Source of the DNA: Letharia columbiana
Lineage: Eukaryota > Ascomycota > Lecanoromycetes > Lecanorales > Parmeliaceae
Reading direction: 5' to 3'
Assembly: GCF_014066305.1 (NCBI RefSeq)
Contig: NW_023501074.1
Location: 1-64,000, forward strand
DNA: 64,000 nt
Shown: positions 13,896-26,783 of the stretch, one piece after another
Layout of the letters: every line of letters starts with the position of its first letter
How positions within the stretch are numbered: the stretch's first letter is position 1
Position numbers and translations under genes: made by a program
Notes under the pieces: model-generated
Told to the model about the DNA's origin: nothing
Databases searched by the model: none
What the model saw: the letters and a program-made list of their open reading frames with translations, nothing else

Positions 13896-15113
13896 ATTTT
13901 AGAATAAGATAGAGCTAAGCTTAAAAATCTTAAATTTATATATATAACGAGTAAAGATTTATAAATTAAATTTATAATCATTTTTTTTAATTAGAGCTAT
14001 CGAGTAAATTTAATAATCGATCTTTAAAGAGCGAATTTTTAATAGACGATATTTAAATTTCTAACTATAAATATCTATAAGTTTAAATTTTAAGATTCTT
14101 TTTTTATTCGAAAGCTTATATTATATTCTATAATTTAAAAGAAGAATCTCGAAAATTTAATAGAAAATAAAAAAGTTATTCTAAAATTAAATATTATATA
14201 TCTATTTTTTAATTAGAGCTGTCGACTATCGAGTAAACTTGGCGAGCGAACTTTAATAAGCGATATTTAAATTTAATACCTTTAAAAAACTATAAGATTA
14301 AATTTTATAATTTTTTTATTATTAAAAAGCGTAAGTTACGAGCTATAATTTAAAAAATAATCTAAAAACTTTAATAGAAAATAGTAAAGTTATTAAGAGG
14401 TTAAAAATAAAGTAAAAGATTTTTTAATAATTACGAACGCTAATTTATTTACTCGCGATAAATTAGATAGATTAATTAAAAAGTCTATAGAACTCGAATT
14501 TATAATTAGTTATATATATAAATTTAAGATTTTTAAACTTAGCTCTATCTTATTCTATTATATATTTTAATTAATTATAAATTTAATAGATCTACGTTTT
14601 CTAATTAGATATTATAAATAAATAAATTAATATTTATAACTATTAAAATCTCGTCTTTTCGCGCCTTCTTATTAAAAATTAGATATATATTATTTATAAA
14701 TAAAATAACTTTTTTATTTTCTATTAAATTTTAAATTTTTTTTTTTAAGTTATAGAACGAAATATAAAGTTTTAGAAAGAAAAAATCTAAATTTAGTCTT
14801 ATAGTTATTAAAGCGTAAGAAATTTAAATATCGCTTATTAAAGTTTACTCGATAGTCGAATAGCTCTAATTAGATATTTATTATTTAATTTTAAAATAAC
14901 TTTTTTATTTTTTATTAGAATTTTAAAATTTTCTTTTAAATTATAGAATAAAATATAAGCTTTTAAATAAAAAAGAATTATTAAGATTAGTCTTATAGAT
15001 ATTTAAAAGTAAGAAATTTAGATATCGCTTATTAAAGATCGCTTATTAAAATTTACTCGATAGCTCTAATTAAAAAAAAATATAAATTTAATTTATAAAT
15101 CTTTACTCGTAAA
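13896..15113 (+). repeat. family R copy split by a nested, inverted R copy
   Basis: The left 55 bp (13896-13950: AGAATAAGATAGAGCTAAGC to TTTATATATATA) and the right part (about 14571-15113, starting TTAATTATAAATTTAATAG and ending CTTTACTCGT) together form one forward R copy. An inverted R copy (13951-14570) interrupts it. The junctions fit the continuous sequence of uninterrupted copies such as that at 17377-17812. Confidence 0.65.
13951..14570 (-). repeat. family R copy nested inside another R copy
   Basis: Begins ACGAGTAAAGATTTATAAATT and ends CTTAGCTCTATCTTATTCTA, the inverted form of the family. It contains two middle blocks like copy 2. Insertion into another member of the same family shows that R was mobile at least twice at this site. 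Confidence 0.65.
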
Positions 15114-15371
15114 ATTATAAAATTATAGAATTAAATTTATAAAAAATAATTAATTATAATATAATTTCGAGATTAAATTTTACTTTTAAAGAATAATAAT
15201 TTAATTTAAGATTTATTTAATATTATAAAGTTAAATTTTATAAATTTTAGATTATTAAAAAATATAAAAAATATTTTATAATTAATAAAAATAATAGAAA
15301 ACTTTTAATAAAAAAAAGAAAAGTTATATTAATAATAAATTTTTTAAAAAATTTAAAAAATTTAAATTTAT

Positions 15372-15500
15372 ATATATAATAAGTAAAGGCCTATAAATTA
15401 AATTTATAAAGTTAATTTTTTTTAAATTAAATAGAATTTCAGCTTTAGTCTTAAGTTAAATCGAATTCTAATCGCTTACTATATATTTTTACTCTACTTT
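15372..15500 (-). repeat. end fragment of long family R variant
   Basis: Contains AATAAGTAAAGGCCTATAAA followed by a block with two AAGTTAAATCGAATT-like repeats and TAATCGCTTACTATA. This matches the inverted right end of the long variants at about 49.15-49.26 kb and 57.18-57.29 kb. The rest of the variant is missing here. Confidence 0.55.
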
Positions 15501-17376
15501 TATTACTACGAAATTAAGAAAGAAGATAAAAATCTTAATCTTAAATGAAATGAAATTTTATTTACTTTTTATATAATAAATAGTTTACTTCTATTACTAT
15601 AAATCGCTAATTAATTATATTCTTATTTAAGAAAGAAGTATTTATTTAATAATCTTATTTTTAATATATCTTATTAATCGACTAGATTATCTTTTTAATA
15701 AATTATTTAAAATTATAATTAATAGATCGATCTTATTAATAACTTAATTTAGAATTATATATAATTAATTATAAATAAAGATCTTAAGATATAAATATGA
15801 ATTTATTTATTATAATAATTAATTTTAGAATTTATTAATTATTATATTAAAGACTAATTAAATTAAAAATTAGATATATTAAAAGAGAGTATATAAATTA
15901 TTTAAATTAAGAAAAGTTAGAGAAATATATAATATATAATATTATTTATTATTATATTTATCTTTAAAAATATAATAATTAAATATTTTAATTTTAATAT
16001 ATTTAATTTATAGATATATTCTATTATATAAATTTATACGCTATTTTAAATTTCTTAATAATATTATTATATAATTCTATTATAATTTTAAATAATAAAA
16101 TAAAAGTAAGATTAATTTAAAAATATTCATTATTTTAATAGATAGAAGAAAGTTATCTTTCTTATTAATAACTTAATTTTTATTATTATAAATAATCTTA
16201 GCTTTAGAGAACTTATTAAAAACTTAACTATTAAATTAGATAATATTCTTATTAAGAATATAAAGAATCGCCTTAAATATATAGAAATTAGCTATTTAAT
16301 ATAGATTAAAATTATTATAAATAATATTAATTAGTTAAATAATAGAATTACTTAATAATTATTCGATAAACTAATTAATAACTTTTTATTTTTCGAAGTT
16401 TATTAAAATATTATTATTTATATCTAATAAATTTTAAATAAATTTCTTTATATTAATTCGATTTTAAATAATTAAATCAAGATTTCGAAGCTTTATATTT
16501 TCTATAAATTTAAGAATTTAAATATAATTTTAAAAATAGAATATTTTTAATATAGTTTAAATGATATAATATAATTTTATTTAATATTTTTAATAATTAA
16601 AAGAATTTAATAGAAGTTATTATAGAAAAATATAATTATATTATTAAAAAGAGTAGTTTTTTTTTAAATATTTTAGAATATATAATTAATAATCTTAATA
16701 TTATAGCGATTTTATATAAAGATTTTATTTTAAAAAATAAGCTTAATCGCCTTTAATAACTAAGTTAAATTAAATTTTATTAATATATTATAATTAAATT
16801 AAATAATAATATTAAAAGAGATTTTAAAGTAAGAATAAGTAATAATATTATTTTAAAGAAGAATAGAGATAATATTAGATAAAGCTATAGTAATAGCTAT
16901 CTTAAAATTATTTTATACTATTTATAATATAATATTCTAAAATATATTATTATTAATATCTTTATAGTTATTAAAAAAAGAGTTAATTATTAAAATAAAA
17001 GATAATATTTTATATAATATTAATTATAATAGTTTAATTATTATTAAACTTTATTTATATTTAATCTTAAATCTTAAATTAATAGCTATATACTTTATAT
17101 AGAAATCGATTTTAAGAATTAATATAATACTATTTATAATCTCGCTAAAATATAAATAAATTAAAGTTAATAATAAGATTAATATTTTTAATAAAACTAA
17201 TATTATTTTTCTTTAAACGAATTTAAATTAAATAAAAATAGAAATCTTTAATAATAGTTTATTTATATTATATATTACTTAATAGAGAAAGAGAATATAA
17301 TATTAAATTTAAAGAATATAAATAAAATTATTAAATAATCTAAATAAAAAATAATAAGTATTATTTAAGAAATATA
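15501..17376. other. RIP-affected AT-rich DNA, unclassified
   Basis: AT-rich sequence with scattered short open stretches on the plus strand near 16.15-16.6 kb that look like eroded gag-type coding. No diagnostic motif was found. Nothing else is supported here. Confidence 0.5.
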
Positions 17377-17812
17377 TATTAGTATATATAAAAGAATAAG
17401 ATAGAGCTAAGCTTAAAAATCTTAAATTTATATATATAGTTAATTATAAATTTAGAGTTACTACGCTCTTTAATTAAATCGACTAAGTTATCGCGACTAA
17501 ATAAATTAATATTCGTAATTATTAAAAAAATGTAGTCGGATAGCCTTAATTAAAAAATAGATATACATTATTTGATTTTAGAATAACTTATTTGTTTTCT
17601 TATTAAAATTTTAAGATTTTTTTTTTAAAATTATAGAACGAAATATGAGCTTTTAGATAAAAAAAAGAATTCTTAAATTTAGTCTTATAATTATTAAAGC
17701 GTAAGGAATTCAAATATCGCTTATTAAAGTTTACTTATCTATTTACTCGATAGCCCTAATTAAAAAAAAAAAATAAATTTATTCTATTTTTAATTTATAG
17801 ACCTTTACTCGT
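17377..17812 (+). repeat. family R reference copy
   Basis: This is the best-preserved short copy. It starts TATTAGTATATATAAAAG and ends GACCTTTACTCGT, 436 bp. It has one middle block, with a core GAACGAAATATGAGC and then AAGCGTAAGGAATTCAAATA. It keeps a few CA and TG dinucleotides that other copies have lost, so it is a useful anchor for a family consensus. Confidence 0.7.
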
Positions 17813-19996
17813 AAAGTATAAAAGAAGAACTAAATTATTTATAAGTAAAAAAAGAAAAAATATATCTAGTACGAAAGGTTTAAATAGCTAAAAAAAGAAT
17901 ATTATATTAAAAAATATCGCGATATTTTAAAATTATCGTTAATACGATAATCTTCTTATTTTATAATTTAAAATACTTTAATTCATTAAAGAAATTATTT
18001 AAAATATATCTAATATAAAAAGATTAATATATATAAAAAAAATATAATATTTTAATATTATTATTAACGCGATAAGCTATTTATATTATAATTAAAATAT
18101 TTTTATTTAATAAAAAAGAAATTATTTATATATCTTAATTTATAATTATTTTATAAATTTAGAGAGTTATCGAGTTTATATTATAGTAGAATTATTATAA
18201 AAAAATCTTATAAGTAATATTCTTTCTTTTAAATTATTACTTTATTTAATATTTAATTTTATTTAATATTATTATAAAGTAAACTTTTTATTATATAAAT
18301 ATTATAAAAAAAAAGAATATTATTATTTATTATATATAAATCTTCGAAGAATATAGAGTTTAATATATTTAAAAGAAGATATTATATAGATAAAAGAGCT
18401 TTTTAGCGTTTAAATTAATATAGTTTTTTTTTAATAATATCTTTATATCTCTAATATAAACTCTATTTAAATATATTTCGTTTATTTTTTTCTAAATATA
18501 TTATATCGATAAATCGATATAGAAAAGATCTTCTACTTATTTTTATTATTAATATTTTTAATTTAATTAAAAAAAAGCTATTAGCTTAATCTAGCGTTTA
18601 TACTCTATATTAATTATATAAAATAAATTATTATTATTATAAAAAAAATTATTATTATTATTAAATATTATATTATATTAATTTAAGAAGTAAATAGATA
18701 ATCGTTCGATAGAAGAATTATAATTATATAATTTAAAGTTAAAAATTCTTTAATAAACTTTTATAGAGCTTATTTACTATATATTTTTAAATTTTTAAAT
18801 TTTATTTATTTAATTTAATCTTATATCGTCTTAATTTATATCGTTTTTATACTTTATTTAAAGATTAACTTAATTATTATTTTTATAAATATATTTAAAA
18901 ATATATTTATAGATTTTAATATTAATATAGATCTTTATATTAATATAAGCGTTATATTCAATTAATAAATAAAAACTATAGAGTATTACTTAATAATTCT
19001 ATTTAAATTTATTATTTAATATTTTAATAGATTTATATTAATAATATATAGAATACTTAAAGTTTAATTTAAAAACGATATAGTCGTTAAAGTTCTTCGA
19101 AAATCGCTTATTATATATATTCTTATTTAAGTCTTAATAAAGCGAGATAATATTTATTTTATTAATAATATATTAGCTATAATTTTTATAAAATATATAT
19201 CTAATAACGATTATATAGAGATTAAGAAATAGATTTTAATTAAGAATTTTAATATTAATAATAACGTCTATCTTAGCGATATTAAAGAATTAATCTTTAG
19301 AGTATAAAATAATAAAAATATAAGTATATAATAAATTTTATTTCTAAAATTTAATAGTATAGATATAGGCGGGAATTCGATTTATTATTTATAAAGTTAG
19401 TTAGAATTAAAGCTAATCGATATTTTGATTAATTATATTTTATCTTTATAAAAATAAAAAAAATTAGATAGTATTATAGAGTTAAACTATATTAGAAGTA
19501 TCTCTAAAGACTATAATTTATATTAAGAAGAGAGAGAGAGTTATTATATTATAATAGAGAATAAAAAGAATAAAAATATATTTAATATCTTTCTCTTTAG
19601 AATACTATTTATAAAGGCCTTTAGCTTTAATTTAAATATTTTAATAATTAAATTAAATCGATTAATAGCGCGTTTATCGAATAGAAGATTTTTAATAATT
19701 TTAATCTATTCTAAATTATAGGTAAAAGTTATAAAGAAATCTAGTTAATCGAACTTAATAAATAGAATAAAAATATTCTAATAAAGTTATTTTATAAATT
19801 ATAAGTTTTCTTAATGAGAGAAAGAAAGAATAATATATTATTTATTAATCTAATTATTTATAATAGCTTTATTAAAATAAGTATTAATAATTATTTAATA
19901 GATATTAATTTAAATAATCTTCTAATTTATCTTAAACTAATAGAGTTTACTATTTTTAATAACTATATAGATATCGTAAATAGAATATTATAATAA
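17813..19996. other. RIP-affected AT-rich DNA, unclassified
   Basis: AT-rich DNA between the R reference copy and the Gypsy-2 LTR. A less-mutated patch with GGCGGGAATTCG lies near 19.37 kb. The stretch from 18.7 to 19.9 kb gives some protein-like plus-strand fragments, but I could not match them to a family. Confidence 0.45.
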
Positions 19997-20169
19997 TATT
20001 ACGATTTTAATAATCTTACTTATATTATAGCCTAATTAAGCTTAGCGTACTAAGGCCTTTCGATCTTTCTATCTTACTATAAAGTCTATATTTATAATAA
20101 TTCTATATAGATAGTATTCTCTTTATACTATAATATAGAGTTATTATATATACTATTAAGTTTCTAATA
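19997..20169 (+). repeat. Gypsy-2 left LTR
   Basis: Contains the landmarks CTTAGCGTACTAAGGCCTTT and ATAGATAGTATTCTCTTTA. It matches the right LTR at 28255-28427 with a small number of differences, mostly C/T transitions, as expected for two LTR copies mutated separately by RIP. The exact right edge is uncertain by a few bases because the flanks are AT repeats. Confidence 0.85.
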
Positions 20170-23149
20170 TAATACTATCTCTTTTTCTTTTAAAGCGATA
20201 GCGATTTATTTACTAGTTATATTAAATATATAATTAAAAAGAGAATATATTATTAAGAAGTTAATAGTTATAGCTGAAGAAGCTTACTACTCGAAAGATT
20301 ATTTAAAAAAAAGTCTTTTATTTATATAAAGGCTAATCTAGCTAGATTAAATAAGAATCTAAAGAAAATAAATATCTTTAATATATTAAAGAGAATAAAT
20401 CTTAAATAGAACTTTCTTCGTACTTCTACTAATTTAATATTAACTATAAATTTCTTAATTCTAAATCTAGATAATACTTAAAGTTAAATTATTATAGATA
20501 AATTATAGATATATTATTATTTAGAAGAATTTAAGAACTTCGATAAGAAGGTTTTAAATATCTCTAAAGCTAAATTATTCGTATAATATAAGAAAAAGCG
20601 TTTTATCTTTAAAAGATATATTATCGAATTTAGTTTAAGTTATATCGAAGTATAATTTATAAATATTATCGAAAAAGAATTAATTATAATCTTTATCTTT
20701 ATATCTAATTTATAGAATTTTATAAAAAGCGCTATTAAAACTTCTAATACTTAATATAATAAATTAAAGATTTTAATAGAAAGTTTTCGAATTACTAATT
20801 ATAATATTAAGATATTTTAATAATAAAATAAAGAATTTAATTAGAATATCGTTTATATTAAGATAAAGATATTAATAATTATTATCTAGCTAAATAATAA
20901 TAATAATTAATTATTCTATAAGCGAGAAACTAATAATAAACTTTAAGATTTATATAATAAATATCGCATTAATATCATAGAATTTATTAAAGAAAATAAA
21001 AAATTTAAGTAAGACTTAAAGTATAAAGAGTAATACTAAAGAAGTAAAAATTTTATATATTAATTAATTTAAAAAACTTTAATAAGAAAGATATAAAGGT
21101 TATATCTTATTAGTCGAGTATTCTTATTAATAATATTTATCGAAACTTATATTATACTTCTATTACGAATCGCGTAGAGAGTATAAGATTAAATAAACGA
21201 TATCTTAATATTTTATATTTTTATAATATTAATAATTGAAATAAGTGAGATAGCTAAGATTAATATCTTAAAGCGAAACTTAAATAAAGCGCTATAATCT
21301 TTTTTACTAAATTTAAAAAAATCGATTATATATAAGATTATTATAAGTTTATTATATATAATATTATTAAAATAAGAGTAAACGAAGATATCTTAGATTT
21401 ATATTAAATTATTTAAAAAATAATTAATTATATATAATATTATTAAAATAAGAGTAAACGAAGATATCTTAGATTTATATTAAATTATTTAAGAAATAAT
21501 TAATAAATTAGATAATATATTTAAAATATATAATAAGATTATTAAATTAAATATTAAGATATTTAATTCTAAATTTAATATAAGAGTAATAGATAAAAAG
21601 AAATCGTTTAAGAACTTCTACGTATAATTCTTTATAGCTATTACTTTCTTAGAATTTATTAATATTTATAAAATATCTAATTTAAAATAATTAATCTCTA
21701 TATATCTAAAATATCGAATTTTAAAATAATCTTTTAATACTTTCCGAGAATTAGTTATTTTCTTATAAGTATTAAATATAAATCTTCGAATTATTAATAA
21801 TATATTAAATCTAAAAAATAAGAAAGAAATTAATAAAATTAAGAAAGACTTTACCCCCTTAAATAATTAGCGTAATATTTTCTTTACTAAAAGAAATAAT
21901 AATATTATTATCGAAAATTCTTATATATAAAAATATAAATATTCTAAATTATTAATAGATAGAATTTAAAAAGAAAATAGATATTTTAAATATCTAAAGA
22001 TTAAATATTATTTTAGCGATAATAATATCTTATATAAGAATATAGATTTATTAATAAAAGAATAAGTTAATATAATTCTAAAAGTCGTCGATATTAAGAA
22101 GAACGTTCTCGTTAAATTATTATAAGAATTAGAAAATTAAATATCTCTAATTAAGTTGTCGTTAAAGATCTAAAAATCTTATATATAAGAATTAAAAAGT
22201 TAGAAATAATAAGAATACTCACTTTCGTCTTTCTATCCGCGTATATTATTATTATTAAAGTTTCTTTATAAAATAGATATTAATTAGACTTTTATAAGAA
22301 AATTATTATATTAATAAAATAAATTAAGATTAATTATTACTCGAATATTAAAACTTTAATATTAAGCTTTAAATATACCTTTTATTAAAATAAATAAGTT
22401 ATTTAAAATAGTATTAATATAATTCTATAAATTATAATTAATCGATAATAAATCTATTTTTATTTCTAATATTATATATATAGTCTTAATAAAACTTATC
22501 TTAAAAGATTATATAGAAGAACTTTAATACTTAATTATCTTATTAAAATAATTTAATATTATTTTAGAAATATTATAACTAGAATAGTATAATTCTTATA
22601 TATTTTTTAGATCTAGAATTATTATATTTAATTTAGATTATTATATATCTAACTATTTATTATATAGTAAATCTATTACTATTTAGAGTAATAATAAGTT
22701 TTTAAAAAAGAATTTATATTATATAATAAAGATTATATTAAAAAAAAGAATATAGTAAACATTTTCGTTTATATCTTTATTAAGATAATTAAAAAATTAG
22801 AGAATTAAGTTATTATTATATAGTTTTAAGACTTTAAATAATTTTTTAACTCTATTAATAAGAAAGCGAAGTTTATTACTAATATCGCCGCTATTATAAT
22901 AAAAGATTATAAGAAATTCTTTTATAAACTAAGAAAGAAATCTTTAACTATAAAATAGTTATAAGAATAAATTTTTATAATATACTATAAATAGCTAGAT
23001 ATTTAAAATTCTATTAAAGCTAATAAACTTTTCTCTTATCGCTTTATTAACTATAAAATATATCTTAAAAAAGAAGTTATTTTATTATTAAAAAGAGCTT
23101 ATAGACTCTTTAGAGACTAGATATTAATTATAAAGAAATATATCGATAA

Positions 23150-23685
23150 GATATTAAAGAAAGACTATATTAGATTAAGTACTTCTCTCTATATAGCACT
23201 TATTCTAATTATAAAAAAACTTAATAAGAAATTTAAGCTATACGTAAACTATAGAGCTCTTAATATACTTATTATCTCTAATCGAAATATCTCTCTATTA
23301 ATTAAAGAGACTCTTACTAAATTATACGCGATAAGAATATATAGTAAATTCGATATTATAGCCGCTTTTAACGAAATTAGAGTAAAAAAGAATTATAAAG
23401 AAAAAATCGTATTTCTTACTTGATATAGTCTATTCGAATATATAGTAATATCTTTCGGGTTATATAATATCTCTATTACTTTTTAGATATTTATTAATAA
23501 TATCTTACGCGAATATTTAAATATATTCTATATTATTTATCTAGATAATATTCTTATTTATAATAATATTAAAAACGAGTATATTTAATATATAGAAAAG
23601 ATATTAAAAAAACTTTAATAAGCTAGCCTCTATCTTAATATTAATAAATATAACTTTTATATTATTAGAATTAAATATCTAAAAC
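23150..23685 (+). pseudogene. Gypsy-2 reverse transcriptase remnant
   Basis: Plus-strand reading gives VNYRALN, then IKETLTKLYAIRIYSKFDII, AAFNEIRVKK, LFEYIVISFGL and YLDNILIYN in order. This is the canonical Ty3/gypsy RT series. The YLDD active-site box is YLDN at 23538-23549, its second aspartate changed by a G-to-A transition. TGG and CAG positions appear as TGA/TAG. The domain is long and clear, making this the firmest retroelement assignment in the window. Confidence 0.92.
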
Positions 23686-24799
23686 TAATTATTATAATAA
23701 AAGAAGTAAAAATAAATATAAAGAAAATTAAAGCTATTACTTAATAAAAGAAATTTAGATATATTAAAGATATATAAATATTTCTAGAATTCGCTAATTT
23801 CTATCGAAAGTTTATTACGAGATATTCTAAAATTATTATATTTCTAATAAATCTTACTTATACTTAATAGAAGAAAGACTTTATCTATTTATAAGCTTAA
23901 GAGTATTCTAAATAACTCGCTTTTAAAATACTTAAAAAAGCTTTTATTACTATCTCTATATTTATTTATTTTAATTTAAATAAAAAGATTTAGCTAGAAA
24001 TAAACGCGTCTAATTTTATAATTATTATTATTTTATTATAAGAAGATAAAGATAAAGTACTTAGATTTATAATATTTCTCTTTAAAAAGATATCTTTTAT
24101 AAAGTATAACTACGATATCTATAATAAGAAACTTATAATTATAATATAGATTTTTAAGAAATAATATTCTAAGCTAGCTAATATCTCTATCGAGAACTCT
24201 ATTAAAGTTATTTTAGATTATAAAAATTTATAAAAATTTATATTTTTTAAATAACTTGACTTTTATTAAGTAACTCTTATTAAGTAAGATAAGCGAAGTT
24301 TCTTTTCGAATTTAACTTTCGTATTATTTATCGCTTAGAGAAATAAAGTATTAAATTTAATAATCTTACTTAATAAGTAGAAGATCTATTTAAAAACGAG
24401 GATAATAATTATACTTATTATTAATATCGTATAATTCTTAAAAATAATAATCTTAATAAAGATATAAAGAATATTATATATCTTATTACTATACTTTTAG
24501 ATAATATAAGAGAAAATATTATCTCTCTAATTATAATATTATATAAATTTAGTAAATAAAATAATATTAATAATAAGAAGTCTAATAAAGAATTATTATT
24601 AAGAATTTTAATAGAGATTTCTTAAGAGAAGTTCTTAAAAGAATCGAGAGAAGTCTCTATTATTAATACTTCTAAATTATTATATTAAATAAAAAACGCT
24701 TATAATTACGATAATATCGCTTAAGAAATTATATAATTAAAGATATCTAGATAGAGAAAGCTATTACTTAAAATAATTAAGAATAATCTTAAATTAAAA

Positions 24800-24975
24800 T
24801 TAAGTGATTATTATCTTTACGACGAGTTATTATACGTTAATAATAAATTATATATATTAGATATTCCCGAATTACGAATTAAGATTATTAGAGATATTTA
24901 CGACTCTTTATTCGAAGACTATACTAGTAGATTATTAATCTACGATAGATTAAGTAGATATTACTATTAATTAAG
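24800..24975 (+). pseudogene. Gypsy-2 integrase zinc-binding domain, left part
   Basis: Reads LYILDIPELRIKIIRDIYDS then RLLIYDRLSRYYYWL, the integrase zinc-binding module, with histidines of the HHCC motif converted to tyrosine. The frame stops at the nested element. Joining 24975 directly to 26784 restores a continuous reading (RYYYWL then RITNFVTRYIKS) of the same domain. Confidence 0.8.
24971..24975. repeat. target-site duplication of nested LTR element, left copy
   Basis: TTAAG here corresponds to CTAAG at 26779-26783, differing by one C-to-T change. A 5-bp duplication is standard for LTR retrotransposons. Confidence 0.75.
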
Positions 24976-25143
24976 TATTAGTAATATTTAAGTATATAAT
25001 TACTACTATAATAAGACTTATTACTAGATATAATATTCTTAATAATATTTAAAAAAGAAGAATTCTATATATAGAAAAGATCTTTATATATTAATAACTA
25101 GGTCGAATAAGTACTAGTAATAGCGAGTATTAAGTTATCGACA
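24976..25143. repeat. LTR of the nested element, left copy
   Basis: The right 100 bp (AAGAAGAATTCTATATATAG through TAGCGAGTATTAAGTTATCG) is nearly identical to 26679-26778, while the left 68 bp is more diverged. It contains a TATA-like TCTTTATATATTAATAAC. Confidence 0.8.
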
Positions 25144-25329
25144 TTGGCAAAAACCGAAAAAGATAAAATTATTCGTATACTATTAAAATATTTCTTCTCC
25201 GTAACCTCTATAACTATAATTGCTTCTTTTGCTATAGTGGGCGTAGATTCGATTATACTCGGCGTATTTCTAGTAGTAATAAAAGAAAGATAATCTCTTA
25301 TTAATCGATATCTTGTCTTTTTACTCACT

Positions 25330-26500
25330 CTTCCAGATCCTTATCCTTCGTCATTGCATCGACTAGATTCTTATCTTCTTAGATCCATGAGATCTCGGTA
25401 ATCTCTCGTCAGAAAGGTTATGCCCTCCCTTATGGCCAAATCCCTGGACAGCTACATCAAGAATGCACCGTCCATATACTCCATTCACCTATCCTTGGCC
25501 TGTAGCCTTCCGCTTCTCCGTATCATGTAGGTAGCCGAGCGGAGAGGCGAGCCAAGAGGCGAGAAAATGAGCATGCTGGGAGGCGAAAAGTGGAGCGAGA
25601 TTTAAAGCATGCTGAGTTCGAGCGGTGCTGAGAGTAGGCTCTCTAAGGGTCGATATAGTACGCGGACGTGAAACCGCAGAGAGTTAGCTCGTGTTAATAG
25701 GGCTGCTGTCTTGAATGACTTGGTAGGGTGAGGGTAGTAGGTGTGGGACTCGGTAATCTGGGCCGCAGTTTGTGGTGGGGGGGGGAGGGAGCGCAGTGGT
25801 ATCCTCAGGCTGTTATTGTTGAGGCTGATGTGGAAGACCGTCGCTTGGAGTGGGGGGAGGGTGGACTGGGGTGGTATCCTCGACAATTGGAGTAGGGGGA
25901 GGGTGGACTGAAGTGATATCCTCGACAATTGGTTGGTAGGGCTGCTGTGGCTGAACTAGCTATTGCTGAGGAGGGTGGTAAGATTATTTTAATAGGGGAC
26001 GGTCTTCGTCGTCTAGTGGCCATAGGATCTCTTCCTTAATTACGTCCGCTAATTCTTTAGCTATCGAGAGTTCTCTTTCTTTCTTAATATAGGCTTTATT
26101 AATCTATAAATAATCTTATAGACTAGTAATAACGTTCTTATTAAGAATCTCGAAGTTCTCTCTAATATATAAAATAAAGTCGTTAGTAAAGACGTTAGAG
26201 AGTATATTAAATTTATATATTATATATTATTATATCCTTTAATAAACGAATTTCTCGAGTTTCTCTTTAATATCTAATAATTTAGCTTCTTATAGTTTCT
26301 CTAGCTTATTTATAATTATAGATAAAAAGTTAATAGTTATTTTAATATATTAAGATGGTGAAATTTAATAATATTAAGTCGATTTCTCTAGATTATTTTC
26401 TAGATATCGCTTTAGTCTAATAGAATAAGAAGAAGAAGAAGTAAAGAATATATAGTAGAAATTATAGTTCTATTTAATCGAATCGTTATAATAAGCGAAA
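25330..26500 (-). pseudogene. Gln/Pro-rich protein gene carried inside the nested LTR element
   Basis: One minus-strand frame runs from about 26.25 kb to about 25.47 kb. It starts with a lysine- and glutamate-rich, probably helical part (IRENFEILNKNV, then KKERELSIAKELADVIKEE), passes through ILWPLDDEDRPLL, and becomes a proline- and glutamine-rich region containing two copies of PIVEDTTPVHPPPT. The interrupting stops in the proline-rich part I checked are mostly TAA or TAG at glutamine positions (CAA/CAG to TAA/TAG). The part at 25330-26030 is GC-balanced and almost free of RIP; the part to the right is mutated. I do not recognise the family. It may be a gag protein or a captured host gene fragment in reverse orientation. 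Confidence 0.5.
25846..25929. repeat. two 42-bp tandem units
   Basis: Units 25846-25887 and 25888-25929 both run from TGGAGT through GGGGAGGGTGGACTG to TATCCTCGACAAT, with four G-to-A differences. Read on the minus strand each encodes 14 residues, PIVEDxTxVHPPPT, so the duplication keeps the frame. Confidence 0.9.
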
Positions 26501-26610
26501 TCGATTAAATAATATAGAATCGTATAAAATACCGCGATAATATCGAAATAGACTTTCTTTAGTATATATTCTAGCTAATCTATATACTATTATTAAAGTA
26601 TATTAATTAA

Positions 26611-26778
26611 TATTAATAAATATTTAATATTATAGTTACTTGCTATAAGACTAATTACTAATATTTATATTTTTATATAATATCTAAAGAAGAAGAATTC
26701 TATATATAGAAACGATCTTTATATATTAATAACTAGGCCGAATAAGTACTAGTAATAGCGAGTATTAAGTTATCGATA
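26611..26778. repeat. LTR of the nested element, right copy
   Basis: 168 bp, the same length as the left copy. It ends TTATCGATA and is followed by the CTAAG target duplication. Confidence 0.8.
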
Positions 26779-26783
26779 CTAAG

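Larger units (their letters stand above)
24976..26778. mobile_element. 1.8-kb non-autonomous LTR element nested in Gypsy-2 integrase
   Basis: Two 168-bp direct repeats (24976-25143 and 26611-26778) bound a 1467-bp interior that lacks reverse transcriptase or integrase motifs. The LTR ends were probably TGT...ACA: CGACA survives at 25143 and CGATA is the RIPped form at 26778. A 5-bp target duplication (TTAAG/CTAAG) flanks it, and removing it restores the integrase frame. This fits a TRIM-like or gag-only non-autonomous retroelement. Orientation is uncertain. TTGGCAAAAACCG right after the left LTR looks like a primer-binding site for plus orientation, while the only protein-like reading runs on the minus strand. 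Confidence 0.8.

Noticed and set aside
25098..25328. Minus-strand 76-codon frame at the left LTR of the nested element
   Set aside because: It crosses the LTR/interior boundary of the nested element and has no recognisable domain, so it is not reported as a gene.
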